64,000 nucleotides of DNA from CAYMAX01 sp964388595. GTDB taxonomy: Bacteria > Bacteroidota > Bacteroidia > Bacteroidales > UBA932. Each line of letters opens with the position of its first letter. Positions within the stretch are counted from its first letter, which is position 1. The DNA lies in NCBI GenBank assembly GCA_964388595.1, contig CAYMAX010000002.1:18694-82693 (forward strand), given 5' to 3'. Both the position numbers and the translations under genes were made by a program. Below, piece after piece: positions 17,603 through 25,598 of this stretch. The notes under the pieces were generated by a model that searched no databases, was not told the DNA's origin, and saw nothing but the letters and a program-made list of their open reading frames with translations.

Positions 17603-19143
17603 AAACTTTGCTGTCTGAATAAATTATTGAAAGAAACTTTTGATTCGATAATATCATGAAGAAGGTCGGTTGAAACCCTTTCCTGCTCCATAGAGTCACG
17701 ATAACGGATAGTGACAGAATGGTCTTCAAGAGTCTGATGATCGACTGTGATGCAGAAAGGAGTACCTATGGCATCCTGCCTTCTATATCTTTTCCCTATA
17801 CTGTCTTTTTCATCATATTGGCAATTGAAGTCGAGTCTGAGAGAATCCATAATATCCTTTGCCGCTTCGGGAAGGCCGTCTTTCTTGACAAGTGGCAGTA
17901 CTGCCAACTTTACAGGGGCAAGAACGGGAGGAATCTTCAACACCACTCTCTCTTCAGAATTGGGAAGCTGCTCTTCGTGATATGAAGCAGATAAAACTGA
18001 AAGAAACATCCTGTCAAGACCGATAGAGGTCTCAATGACATACGGAACATAGCTTTCATTAGTTTCAGGATCGAAATATTGCATCTTTCTTCCTGAAAAT
18101 TTTTGATGATTCGTAAGGTCAAAGTCGGTGCGTGAGTGAATCCCTTCGAGCTCTTTAAAGCCAAAAGGAAAATCAAACTCAATATCTGTGGCGGCATTGG
18201 CATAATGTGCCAACTTCTCATGGTCATGGAAACGATATTTTTCATCACCGAGACCAAGAGCCTTATGCCATGCAATACGTGTCTCTTTCCATTTTTTGAA
18301 CCACTCCATCTCCTGACCGGGACGGACAAAAAACTGCATCTCCATCTGTTCGAATTCCCTCATTCTGAAAATAAACTGACGGGCCACTATTTCATTTCTG
18401 AAGGCTTTACCTATCTGAGCTATACCAAAAGGAATTCTCATACGTGCAGTCTTCTGCACATTGAGGAAATTGACAAAAATACCCTGTGCTGTCTCAGGAC
18501 GAAGATAAATAATGCCCGATTCATCAGAAACATTACCCAGTTGGGTGCTGAACATAAGATTAAATTGTCTTACTTCAGTCCAATTGCGAGTACCTGAGAC
18601 GGGACAAACTATTTCACAATCTATGATAAGGTCCCTTAAAGCCTTTAAATCATTAGTATTTAGAGCAGCGACCATTCTCTCCCTTACACTATCGATTTTA
18701 GATTGGTTCCTCAACACATTGGGATTGGTAGATACAAACTGCTTTTCATCGAAAGAATCACCAAATCTCTTTCTCCCCTTCTCTACCTCCTTATTGTTTT
18801 TCTCCTCAAGTTTGGCGATGTAATCTTCCAAAAGGACATCTGCTCTATATCGTTTTTTAGAATCTTTATTATCAATCAGAGGGTCATTAAAAGCACCTAC
18901 ATGTCCTGAGGCCTCCCATATCCTGGGATGCATAAAAATCGCCGAATCAATACCGACAATATTGTCATGAAGACGCACCATGGAGTTCCACCAATATTGT
19001 TTGATGTTGTTTTTCATCTCCACTCCCATCTGGCCATAATCATATACAGCACTCAGTCCGTCATATATTTCGCTTGAAGGGAAAATAAAACCATACTCTT
19101 TGGCATGGGCAATAATGTTTCTGAAAAGTTCTTCCTGTGTCAT
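17599..19143 (-). CDS. glyS: Glycyl-tRNA synthetase, class II homodimeric type
   Basis: 514 residues. Motif 2 is visible in FRNEIVARQFIFRMREFEQ with MEMQFFV after it, motif 3 in IETSIGLDRMFLSVL, and the anticodon-binding domain fills the C-terminal 110 residues (LAPVKLAVLPLVKKDGLPE). SEIYDGLSAVYDYGQMGVEM at the N-terminus recognises glycine and the tRNA end. It charges tRNA-Gly and is of the single-subunit archaeal/eukaryal-like type rather than the alpha2beta2 form. It is followed by the M64 peptidase gene with a 4-base overlap, an unexpected partner that may merely share the transcript. Confidence 0.95.
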   Translation of the reverse strand: MTQEELFRNIIAHAKEYGFIFPSSEIYDGLSAVYDYGQMGVEMKNNIKQYWWNSMVRLHDNIVGIDSAIFMHPRIWEASGHVGAFNDPLIDNKDSKKRYRADVLLEDYIAKLEEKNNKEVEKGRKRFGDSFDEKQFVSTNPNVLRNQSKIDSVRERMVAALNTNDLKALRDLIIDCEIVCPVSGTRNWTEVRQFNLMFSTQLGNVSDESGIIYLRPETAQGIFVNFLNVQKTARMRIPFGIAQIGKAFRNEIVARQFIFRMREFEQMEMQFFVRPGQEMEWFKKWKETRIAWHKALGLGDEKYRFHDHEKLAHYANAATDIEFDFPFGFKELEGIHSRTDFDLTNHQKFSGRKMQYFDPETNESYVPYVIETSIGLDRMFLSVLSASYHEEQLPNSEERVVLKIPPVLAPVKLAVLPLVKKDGLPEAAKDIMDSLRLDFNCQYDEKDSIGKRYRRQDAIGTPFCITVDHQTLEDHSVTIRYRDSMEQERVSTDLLHDIIESKVSFNNLFRQQSL

Positions 19144-19163
19144 TATATTTGTTACAAAGTGCG

Positions 19164-19192
19164 CAAAATTACTAATTATTTTAATAATTTTG
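19164..19192. promoter_or_regulatory. Divergent -7 elements, glyS / dsbD
   Basis: CAAAATTA at 19164-19171 (TAATTTTG for glyS) and TAATTTTG at 19185-19192 (for dsbD) are 13 bp apart and, with flanking GC pairs, form the inverted repeat GCAAAATTA ... TAATTTTGC. The upstream part of each promoter overlaps the other's -7 element. Confidence 0.5.
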
Positions 19193-19220
19193 CCCGCTGA
19201 ACGAAATACATGTCTTTCTT

Positions 19221-21062
19221 ATGAGAAAAATAATCCTGCGCCTGGTTTTCAGTTTGTGTTTTATTACATTCTTGATTCCTCTTTCTGCACAAGATATAGC
19301 ATCTCTCCAAACCATTACCAAGGTTATCGATGATAACACGGTAGAATTAGTGTTTAATCTGAATATTCAGAGAGGATGGTACATTTATGGTGTCAACAAA
19401 GTGGAAGGGCCTATGCCCACCGCCTTGGAGATTGAACCTTCCGAACAATTTGAATTGCTCGGCCCTCTGACTGAGATCACCACCCCTCATAAAAAAATAG
19501 ACCCCGGTTTTGGAATAGAAGTCGAGTATTTCGAAGGTAAAGCCTCCTTTTTGCAAGTAATTAACACTACAGCCACTTCCCCATTTGTAGTATCAGGGAC
19601 ATTAGTCTATCAAACTTGCAATGGAGAAGAATGTCTCCTTGAAGAATCGGAATTTTCCATCACAGTTAATCCTTCTGATGCTCCCCAAGATGCCACAGTT
19701 GCGGCTATTAATTCTGACAAGGGAGACTCTATCTGGATGTTTCTTCTGATAGCCTTTCTTGCCGGTCTGGGTGGAGTGATCACCCCATGCGTTTTCCCGA
19801 TGATTCCCATGACAGTAGGATTTCTGATAGGTGGAGGCAATTCCAAAAAATCAGGCATCATCAGAGGTTTGGTCTTCGGTCTTTCTGTGATAGTGATTTA
19901 CACTTTGCTGGGCTTGATAGTAGCACTCTTTCAAAGCACCTCCGCCACTGACACCATCGGCACTCACTGGATTCCTAACTTAATATTTGCGCTACTGTTC
20001 ATCGTTTTCGCCATATCATTTTTGGGTGCTTTTGAGATTACTCTCCCAGGAGGACTTGCCAATAAAGCAGACAGACAGGCCGATAAAGGGGGTTATGTAG
20101 CAGCCTTTTTTGTTGCTTTGGCTATGGTCATTGTCTCTTTCTCATGCACAGGTCCTTTCGTTGGGTCTATCTTGGCAGCTGCTGTAGTGGGAGGTGTGGC
20201 ATTAAAACCTATTTTGGGAATGGCGGTGTTCGGTTTGGCTTTTTCGCTTCCCTTTGTCATTTTTTCATTCTTCCCATCTGTTATGAAGAAATTGCCCAAA
20301 TCAGGTGGCTGGCTAAATATCGTAAAGATTGTATTTGCCTTCGTCCTTCTGGCTTTTGCTCTCAAATTCCTTTACAATGTAGATGCCTACTTCGGATGGA
20401 ATATTATTACCCGCGCCGGTTTCCTTTCTATTTGGATTACTCTCTCTCTGCTCCTTGGACTTTACTTTTTGGGAGTTTTCAAAACACCTCACGACGACGA
20501 TGTACGTTCTGTCGGTTGGGGGAAAATAATGGCTGCAGTGGCTTGTTTTGCCTTCACCATCTATATGCTCCCAGGGATGTTTGGAGCTCCGCTAAAGTCT
20601 ATCTCAGGCATGATACCTCCTGCTGATGGTTCGACTTTGTCAATATCAGGAAATGCAGCATCTGACCACACAAGTGGTACATCTGAATATGCTTCGTTAA
20701 AGAGTTATTCCTCAATCGAAGAGGCAATCTCTGCCGCAGAAAAGGAAAATAAACCGATATTATTGAGTTTTAAGTCACATACCTGCAGCGTCTGCAAAGT
20801 AATGGAGGCAACAGTTCTAAATGATAAACAAGTCATTGAAACCATTAAAACCAAATTTGTACTGGCCAATCTCTATGTAGATGACAAAACTCCCGATACC
20901 GAATTTAAGACGCTCGGCAAGAGACTCAGACAATACGAAACCTCCCATTTCTCATCAGCATCACAGCCTCTGTACGTTATTATAGATGCCAAAGAAAAAG
21001 TCTTGTCCGGTCCTTTGGGAAGTTGTTCTCTGGACGAATATATAGATTTTCTAAATTATTGA
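19221..21062 (+). CDS. dsbD: Thiol:disulfide interchange protein DsbD
   Basis: 613 residues. After a signal peptide comes the DsbD N-terminal domain (about 25-150, with YQTCNGEECLL, the reactive cysteine pair), an eight-helix CcdA-like membrane domain (about 170-430) with cysteines in GGVITPCVFPMIP and SFSCTGPFVGSIL, and a C-terminal thioredoxin-fold domain with CSVC near residue 521. The protein moves electrons from cytoplasmic thioredoxin to periplasmic thiol proteins. The stop overlaps the convergent folK gene by 7 bases. Confidence 0.93.
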   Translation: MRKIILRLVFSLCFITFLIPLSAQDIASLQTITKVIDDNTVELVFNLNIQRGWYIYGVNKVEGPMPTALEIEPSEQFELLGPLTEITTPHKKIDPGFGIEVEYFEGKASFLQVINTTATSPFVVSGTLVYQTCNGEECLLEESEFSITVNPSDAPQDATVAAINSDKGDSIWMFLLIAFLAGLGGVITPCVFPMIPMTVGFLIGGGNSKKSGIIRGLVFGLSVIVIYTLLGLIVALFQSTSATDTIGTHWIPNLIFALLFIVFAISFLGAFEITLPGGLANKADRQADKGGYVAAFFVALAMVIVSFSCTGPFVGSILAAAVVGGVALKPILGMAVFGLAFSLPFVIFSFFPSVMKKLPKSGGWLNIVKIVFAFVLLAFALKFLYNVDAYFGWNIITRAGFLSIWITLSLLLGLYFLGVFKTPHDDDVRSVGWGKIMAAVACFAFTIYMLPGMFGAPLKSISGMIPPADGSTLSISGNAASDHTSGTSEYASLKSYSSIEEAISAAEKENKPILLSFKSHTCSVCKVMEATVLNDKQVIETIKTKFVLANLYVDDKTPDTEFKTLGKRLRQYETSHFSSASQPLYVIIDAKEKVLSGPLGSCSLDEYIDFLNY

Positions 21063-21499
21063 TTGCTTAATATCTCTTTCAGTGGTATCATAGCAAATTC
21101 ACGTTGATACATACGTGGGTGCGGAATAATCAGGTCAGGTAAATTAATGGTTCTATCTCCGAATAGAAGAATATCAATGTCGATTACTCTCGAATGATAT
21201 ATCCTTTCCCCTTGTATATCATATTTGACCCCTTCGTCTGCTCTGCCCATCATTGCCTCTATCTGTTTGCATAGTACCAGCAGACTGTGAGGATCGAGAT
21301 TAGTATCAAAACCCACCGCTTGATTTAAAAAAAGATTATCTGACACAAATCCATCGGGAACAGTTTCATGAATGGAAGATAATACTATCTCCGACAACAA
21401 ATGAGAGGAAAGCTTTTGTTTTATTAAAGAGACCGCAGTGGATAGATTTTCATACCTGTCTCCAAGATTGGTCCCCAGCAGTAGATATACCCTCTCCAT
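21056..21499 (-). CDS. folK: 2-amino-4-hydroxy-6-hydroxymethyldihydropteridine pyrophosphokinase
   Basis: 147 residues. VYLLLGTNLGDRYENL at the N-terminus is the HPPK start, with VIDIDILLFGD and HPRMYQREFAMIPL in the second half. It pyrophosphorylates the pterin precursor in folate synthesis, which links it functionally to thyA-folA 40 kb downstream. It is the last gene of the sufS-sufE-DUF59-folK unit, 2 bases after the DUF59 gene, and overlaps dsbD at the 3' end. Co-transcription with iron-sulfur genes is unlikely to mean shared function. Confidence 0.93.
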   Translation of the reverse strand: MERVYLLLGTNLGDRYENLSTAVSLIKQKLSSHLLSEIVLSSIHETVPDGFVSDNLFLNQAVGFDTNLDPHSLLVLCKQIEAMMGRADEGVKYDIQGERIYHSRVIDIDILLFGDRTINLPDLIIPHPRMYQREFAMIPLKEILSNQ

Positions 21500-21501
21500 T
21501 G

Positions 21502-21813
21502 TTATAACAGACCTAATTCCAATAGAGCTTCGTCACTCATTCTTGTCTTGTCCCAAGGAGGGTCAAAAACCACTTCGATAGCTACATCAGATACCCCGGG
21601 AACATCTTTCACTGCCTCATTGACATCTTCAAACAATTGGTCTGCCATAGGACAATTGGGGGCTGTCATGGTCATTTTTATAAAAGCCTTCCCACTGTCA
21701 TCAATATCGATATTGTAGATAAGTCCCAGGTCATAAACATTGACCGATATCTCGGGGTCAAATACCTGTTTGAGAGCCCTGACGATGTCTCTTTGAATGA
21801 TAGATTTATCCAT
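21502..21813 (-). CDS. MIP18/DUF59 iron-sulfur cluster assembly factor (SufT-like)
   Basis: 103 residues, essentially one DUF59 domain: VFDPEISVNVYDLGLIYNID at the N-terminus, the conserved cysteine motif MTMTAPNCPMADQL and VVFDPPWDKTRMS at the C-terminus. Proteins of this family (SufT, PaaD-like) assist maturation of Fe-S proteins. It lies between sufE and folK with gaps of 2 bases, so it is part of the suf unit. The sufBCD scaffold genes are not in this window. Confidence 0.88.
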   Translation of the reverse strand: MDKSIIQRDIVRALKQVFDPEISVNVYDLGLIYNIDIDDSGKAFIKMTMTAPNCPMADQLFEDVNEAVKDVPGVSDVAIEVVFDPPWDKTRMSDEALLELGLL

Positions 21814-21815
21814 AA

Positions 21816-22235
21816 TTATTGAGCACGTGAATATGCCACGGCATAATCTTTAATCTGACGAATCATAGCCACAAGGCCATTGGCACGAGTGGGAGAAAGA
21901 TTGTCTTTCAATCCTATCTGGTCAATGAAATCAAGGTCAGAAGAGAGAATCTCCTGTGGCGTTCTGCCATTGAATACCCTTACCAACAAAGAAATGATTC
22001 CTTTGGTGATAATAGCATCACTATCTGCCGAAAAATAAAGTTTGCCATCCCTAAAATCAGTTCCAAGCCACACTCTAGACTGGCACCCTTTTATCAGGTT
22101 AGTATCATTTTTACTTTTTTCATCAATAATGGGAAGTTGTTTGCCAAGTTCGATGATATACTCATACTTATCCATCCAGTCTGAAAATACCGAAAATTCT
22201 TCGACTATCTGATCTTCTATCTCTTTAATCGTCAT
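21816..22235 (-). CDS. sufE: Cysteine desulfuration protein SufE
   Basis: 139 residues with the SufE signature EYIIELGKQLPIIDEKSK and the sulfur-accepting cysteine in LIKGCQSRVWLG (about residue 51). It takes persulfide from SufS and passes it to the SufBCD scaffold. It starts 3 bases after the sufS stop codon, in one operon. Confidence 0.95.
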   Translation of the reverse strand: MTIKEIEDQIVEEFSVFSDWMDKYEYIIELGKQLPIIDEKSKNDTNLIKGCQSRVWLGTDFRDGKLYFSADSDAIITKGIISLLVRVFNGRTPQEILSSDLDFIDQIGLKDNLSPTRANGLVAMIRQIKDYAVAYSRAQ

Positions 22236-22238
22236 AAT

Positions 22239-23459
22239 TTATCTCAACATTTTAATAGCTCTATGGAGATCCTCAATAAATAATTCACATTCCTGCAGAG
22301 TATTGTATGGCGCAAGAGAAACTCTAACGATACCCGTTTGACCATATTTTTTGATTATGGGTTCTGCACACATCAGTCCCGAACGAACAGCTATACCCAT
22401 TTTATCAAGAATCAGGGCAAGGTCGCTATGGTGCACTCCCTCTATCGTGAAAGAAAACAGTGGTATTTTATTCTTGCCATTGCCATATAATCTCAACCCT
22501 TCAATCGCCGCTAATTTTTGATTTAGATAATCAACTATTTCTCTTTGATAGTTAATAACTTGTTGATTATTGCTATCAGTTGCAAATTTAAGAGCCGGAG
22601 ATAAAGAAGCAGCTCCCACAAAATTGGGGGTTCCTGCCTCAAATTTAAGAGGCAGGTGCGCATATGTCGTCCTTCCATAGGATACCGTATCGACCATATC
22701 TCCACCTCCCATCCATGGCGGTAGTTCTTCAAGTATTTTTTCTTTACCATAAAGAATACCTATGCCGGTGGCAGCATATATTTTGTGCCCTGAAAAAGCA
22801 TAAAAATCACAATCGAGCTCCTGAACATCTACTCTATCGTGCACTACTCCCTGTGCTCCGTCTATTAAGACCACAGCTCCGGCAAAATGTGATTTATCGA
22901 TTAATTGTCTTATCGGATTAATCACACCGAGAACATTGGAAATATGGGCGGCCGCCACCATTTTGACTTTTCCTGAGGAGAGCAATCCGTCAAGACTGTC
23001 CATCTCCCACTGACCATTTTCATCTACGGGAAGATATTTAAGAGTCGCACCCTTACGTTCACATGCTATCTGCCAGGGGACCATATTTGAATGATGTTCT
23101 CCTTCGGTAATAATCACTTCATCTCCCCTGTGAAGATACTTCTCTGAAAAAGTATAAGCAACCAGATTGATGGAAGCGGTAGTCCCGGATGTTATTATCA
23201 CCTCTTCTCTTTTGGCTGCATTTATATATATACGGGCAGCTTCTCTCCCCTGCTCATAAAGCTCCGTGGCATCTGCACTCAATTTATGAACAGCCCTGTG
23301 AATATTGGCGTTGGTGGCAGAATTCATTAAGTTTATCAGAGAGATGACACTTTCGGGTCTTTGAGAAGTGGCAGCATTGTCGAAATAGATTAACTGCTTG
23401 CCATACACCTGCTGCTGCAGTGCCGGGAACATTTCTCTTATCTTATCAATATGATTCAT
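22239..23459 (-). CDS. sufS: Cysteine desulfurase SufS
   Basis: 406 residues, a group II PLP-dependent desulfurase. IYFDNAATSQRP lies at the N-terminus, TEGEHHSNMVPWQ in the middle, the PLP lysine in FSGHKIYAATGIGILYG near residue 225, and the catalytic cysteine in RSGLMCAEPIIKKYG near 358. It releases sulfur from cysteine for Fe-S assembly with SufE. First gene of the unit, driven by the palindromic promoter shared with ruvA. Confidence 0.95.
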   Translation of the reverse strand: MNHIDKIREMFPALQQQVYGKQLIYFDNAATSQRPESVISLINLMNSATNANIHRAVHKLSADATELYEQGREAARIYINAAKREEVIITSGTTASINLVAYTFSEKYLHRGDEVIITEGEHHSNMVPWQIACERKGATLKYLPVDENGQWEMDSLDGLLSSGKVKMVAAAHISNVLGVINPIRQLIDKSHFAGAVVLIDGAQGVVHDRVDVQELDCDFYAFSGHKIYAATGIGILYGKEKILEELPPWMGGGDMVDTVSYGRTTYAHLPLKFEAGTPNFVGAASLSPALKFATDSNNQQVINYQREIVDYLNQKLAAIEGLRLYGNGKNKIPLFSFTIEGVHHSDLALILDKMGIAVRSGLMCAEPIIKKYGQTGIVRVSLAPYNTLQECELFIEDLHRAIKMLR

Positions 23460-23481
23460 TTGTCTTACTTACAATAATTCA

Positions 23482-23499
23482 CAAAAGTAATTAATTTTG
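23482..23499. promoter_or_regulatory. Back-to-back promoter palindrome, sufS / ruvA
   Basis: CAAAAGTAATTAATTTTG is palindromic except for one base pair. It contains TACTTTTG for sufS (23489..23482) and TAATTTTG for ruvA (23492..23499), separated by only 2 bp, so RNA polymerase can occupy just one direction at a time. Confidence 0.6.
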
Positions 23500-23517
23500 C
23501 AGAGTAAAAATACAATT

Positions 23518-24102
23518 ATGTTTGACTATATCAAAGGTTCTGTCGCTGACATCAATCCAGCTGAAATCATTGTAGAAACAGGTAGTATAGGATATCGTAT
23601 CCTCATCTCTTTTCAATCATACGAGAAGCTCCGTGACGCCAAACAAGTCAAGTTATACCTCTATCACTTGCTTCGAGAAGATGAAGAGTCTCTTTATGGT
23701 TTTTTTGACAAAGAAGAGCGGAGGATTTTCACATTGTTGATTTCTGTGACAGGTATTGGCCCCAATACCGCCCGAATGATGTTATCGTCTTTGTCCACAG
23801 ACGAGATAACAAGAGCTATTACCGAAGGCGATGTCAACAAGATAAAAAGTGTCAAAGGAATAGGATTGAAAACTGCCCAGAGAGCTATCATAGAACTTAA
23901 GGACAAAATCTCAAAAGGCGGTAGTGACATCGACCTTTCCTCATCATATTCCTCCAATCCGAACAAAAAGGAAGCCTCATCTGCCCTAATTCTTCTTGGT
24001 TTCAATAAAACAACTGTAGATAAGGCCCTAGACACTATTTTATCCAAAGAACCTTCCTGCTCCTTAGAGGATATTATTAAGAAAGCACTTAAACTTCTTT
24101 AA
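23518..24102 (+). CDS. ruvA: Holliday junction branch-migration protein RuvA
   Basis: 194 residues from the ATG at 23518 (MFDYIKGSVADINPAE); an upstream in-frame TTG at 23497 overlaps the -7 element and is unlikely to be translated. The N-terminal OB fold has GYRILISFQS and LLREDEESLYGFFDKEER; two helix-hairpin-helix motifs follow (VTGIGPNTARMML, VKGIGLKTAQRAIIELKDK), then a flexible linker and the C-terminal domain that contacts RuvB. Its partner ruvB is 22 kb away at 46414. Confidence 0.95.
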   Translation: MFDYIKGSVADINPAEIIVETGSIGYRILISFQSYEKLRDAKQVKLYLYHLLREDEESLYGFFDKEERRIFTLLISVTGIGPNTARMMLSSLSTDEITRAITEGDVNKIKSVKGIGLKTAQRAIIELKDKISKGGSDIDLSSSYSSNPNKKEASSALILLGFNKTTVDKALDTILSKEPSCSLEDIIKKALKLL

Positions 24103-24119
24103 TTTCTCCATTTTTTTAA

Positions 24120-24127
24120 TACCTTTG
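24120..24127 (+). promoter_or_regulatory. -7 element of the gcvH unit
   Basis: TACCTTTG fits TAnnTTTG, 26 bases before the gcvH start. A TTTA at 24098-24101 is a weak -33 candidate with 18-bp spacing. Confidence 0.5.
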
Positions 24128-24153
24128 CTGCTTACATTAAAAAAATTTTCATT

Positions 24154-24528
24154 ATGAACACTCCTAATAATCTTAAGTACACAAAAGATCACGAATGGGT
24201 AAAAATTGAAGGTGACATTGCTATCGTAGGTATTACCGATTTTGCTCAAGATCAACTCGGAGATATCGTATTTGTCGATATCCAGACTGAAGGCGAGAAC
24301 CTTGCCAAAGAAGAAGTTTTTGGTGCCATTGAAGCTGTTAAGACAGTTGCAGACGCATTTATGCCTCTTTCAGGTACAGTTGCTGAAGTCAATACAGCTC
24401 TGGAAGGAGCTCCCGAATTGGTAAACAAAGATCCCTATGGTGAAGGTTGGATGATTAAAATCAAAATGTCCAATCCGGCTGAAGTCGCTCAATTATTAGA
24501 CGCAGAAGCATACAAAGCACTTTTGTAG
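24154..24528 (+). CDS. gcvH: Glycine cleavage system H protein
   Basis: 124 residues. KYTKDHEWVKIEGDIAIVGI and TDFAQDQLGDIVFVD are the H-protein N-terminal half; the lipoylated lysine is in GAIEAVKTVADAFMP; LVNKDPYGEGWMIKIK closes the domain. It shuttles the aminomethyl group between GcvP, GcvT and lipoamide dehydrogenase, none of which is in the window. It heads a unit with a threonine aldolase, another glycine-producing enzyme. Confidence 0.95.
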   Translation: MNTPNNLKYTKDHEWVKIEGDIAIVGITDFAQDQLGDIVFVDIQTEGENLAKEEVFGAIEAVKTVADAFMPLSGTVAEVNTALEGAPELVNKDPYGEGWMIKIKMSNPAEVAQLLDAEAYKALL

Positions 24529-24563
24529 TCTATCGTGTCCGTCTCTTTTGCGAAAATTGTGTT

Positions 24564-25598
24564 ATGATACATAGTTTCGGAAGCGATAATCATTCTGGTG
24601 TCCATCCCTCTATTATGGATGCTATCGTCAAGGCAAATACTTGTTTCAGTATAGCTTACGGAGAGGATGACTTCACACTCAACACGCTGAAAAGTATAGA
24701 ACACTTATTTGGCGGTGATTGTAGCGCGCTTTTTGTCATTAATGGAACAGGGGCCAACATGTTGGCCCTTTCCAATTTGACACATAGCACAGAGTCTGTT
24801 ATCTGCCCAGATACCGCTCATATCAATGTGGATGAATGTGGTGCTCCCGAGAAAATAATCGGTTGCAAATTAATTCCCGTTCCCAACATTGATGGGAAAG
24901 TAACAGTAGATGAAGTCTCCAAACATCTCATCGGTTATGGATTTCAGCACCATTCGCAACCGCGGGTACTCGCCATTTCACAACCTACTGAACTCGGTAC
25001 CCTCTACACTCCTTCCGAAATAAGTGCACTTGCAGAGTTGATGCATTCTCACAATGGATACCTTTATGTCGATGGCTCTCGACTTTCCAACGCTGCAGCA
25101 GCACTGTCACTTCCATTCACCTCTTTTACAAAGGGTTGTGGGGTAGATGCAGTCTCCTTTGGTGGCACCAAAAACGGTATGTTGATGGGAGAAGCTGTAG
25201 TATTCTTCAACTCTATTGACTCATCCCGCGCCAAATATCTTCGCAAGCAGATGACACAGCTCTATTCCAAAGGACGTTTCATCGCTGCACAATTTGAAGA
25301 ATATTTGCGAAATGACCTCTATTTAAAAATGGCCGCTCATTCCAATCTGATGGCACAATATCTCAAATCAGAGTTGGAAAAAATCCCCTCAGTCACCATT
25401 ACCAGGCCTGTGGAGACCAATGCAGTATTTGCCACTATTCCACGACCTCTCTACGAGCAACTATCAAAGCAGCACACTTTTTATATTTGGGATGAAAGCA
25501 CTATGGAAGTTAGGTGGATGTGCTCCTTCAATACAGAAAAAAATCATATTGACCAATTTATAAACGATATTAAAATCATAAACCAATCATTATGTTAG
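24564..25598 (+). CDS. Threonine aldolase-family PLP enzyme (beta-eliminating lyase fold)
   Basis: 344 residues. SFGSDNHSGVHPSIMDAI at the N-terminus, YGEDDFTLNTLKSIEHLFG, LYVDGSRLSNAAAAL and the PLP lysine in SFGGTKNGMLMGEAVVFF are typical of low-specificity L-threonine aldolases, which cleave threonine or allo-threonine to glycine and acetaldehyde. Position after gcvH fits glycine supply to the cleavage system. Family members act on related beta-hydroxy amino acids, so exact substrate preference is inferred. It ends with a 7-base overlap with the acyl-CoA ligase. Confidence 0.88.
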   Translation: MIHSFGSDNHSGVHPSIMDAIVKANTCFSIAYGEDDFTLNTLKSIEHLFGGDCSALFVINGTGANMLALSNLTHSTESVICPDTAHINVDECGAPEKIIGCKLIPVPNIDGKVTVDEVSKHLIGYGFQHHSQPRVLAISQPTELGTLYTPSEISALAELMHSHNGYLYVDGSRLSNAAAALSLPFTSFTKGCGVDAVSFGGTKNGMLMGEAVVFFNSIDSSRAKYLRKQMTQLYSKGRFIAAQFEEYLRNDLYLKMAAHSNLMAQYLKSELEKIPSVTITRPVETNAVFATIPRPLYEQLSKQHTFYIWDESTMEVRWMCSFNTEKNHIDQFINDIKIINQSLC

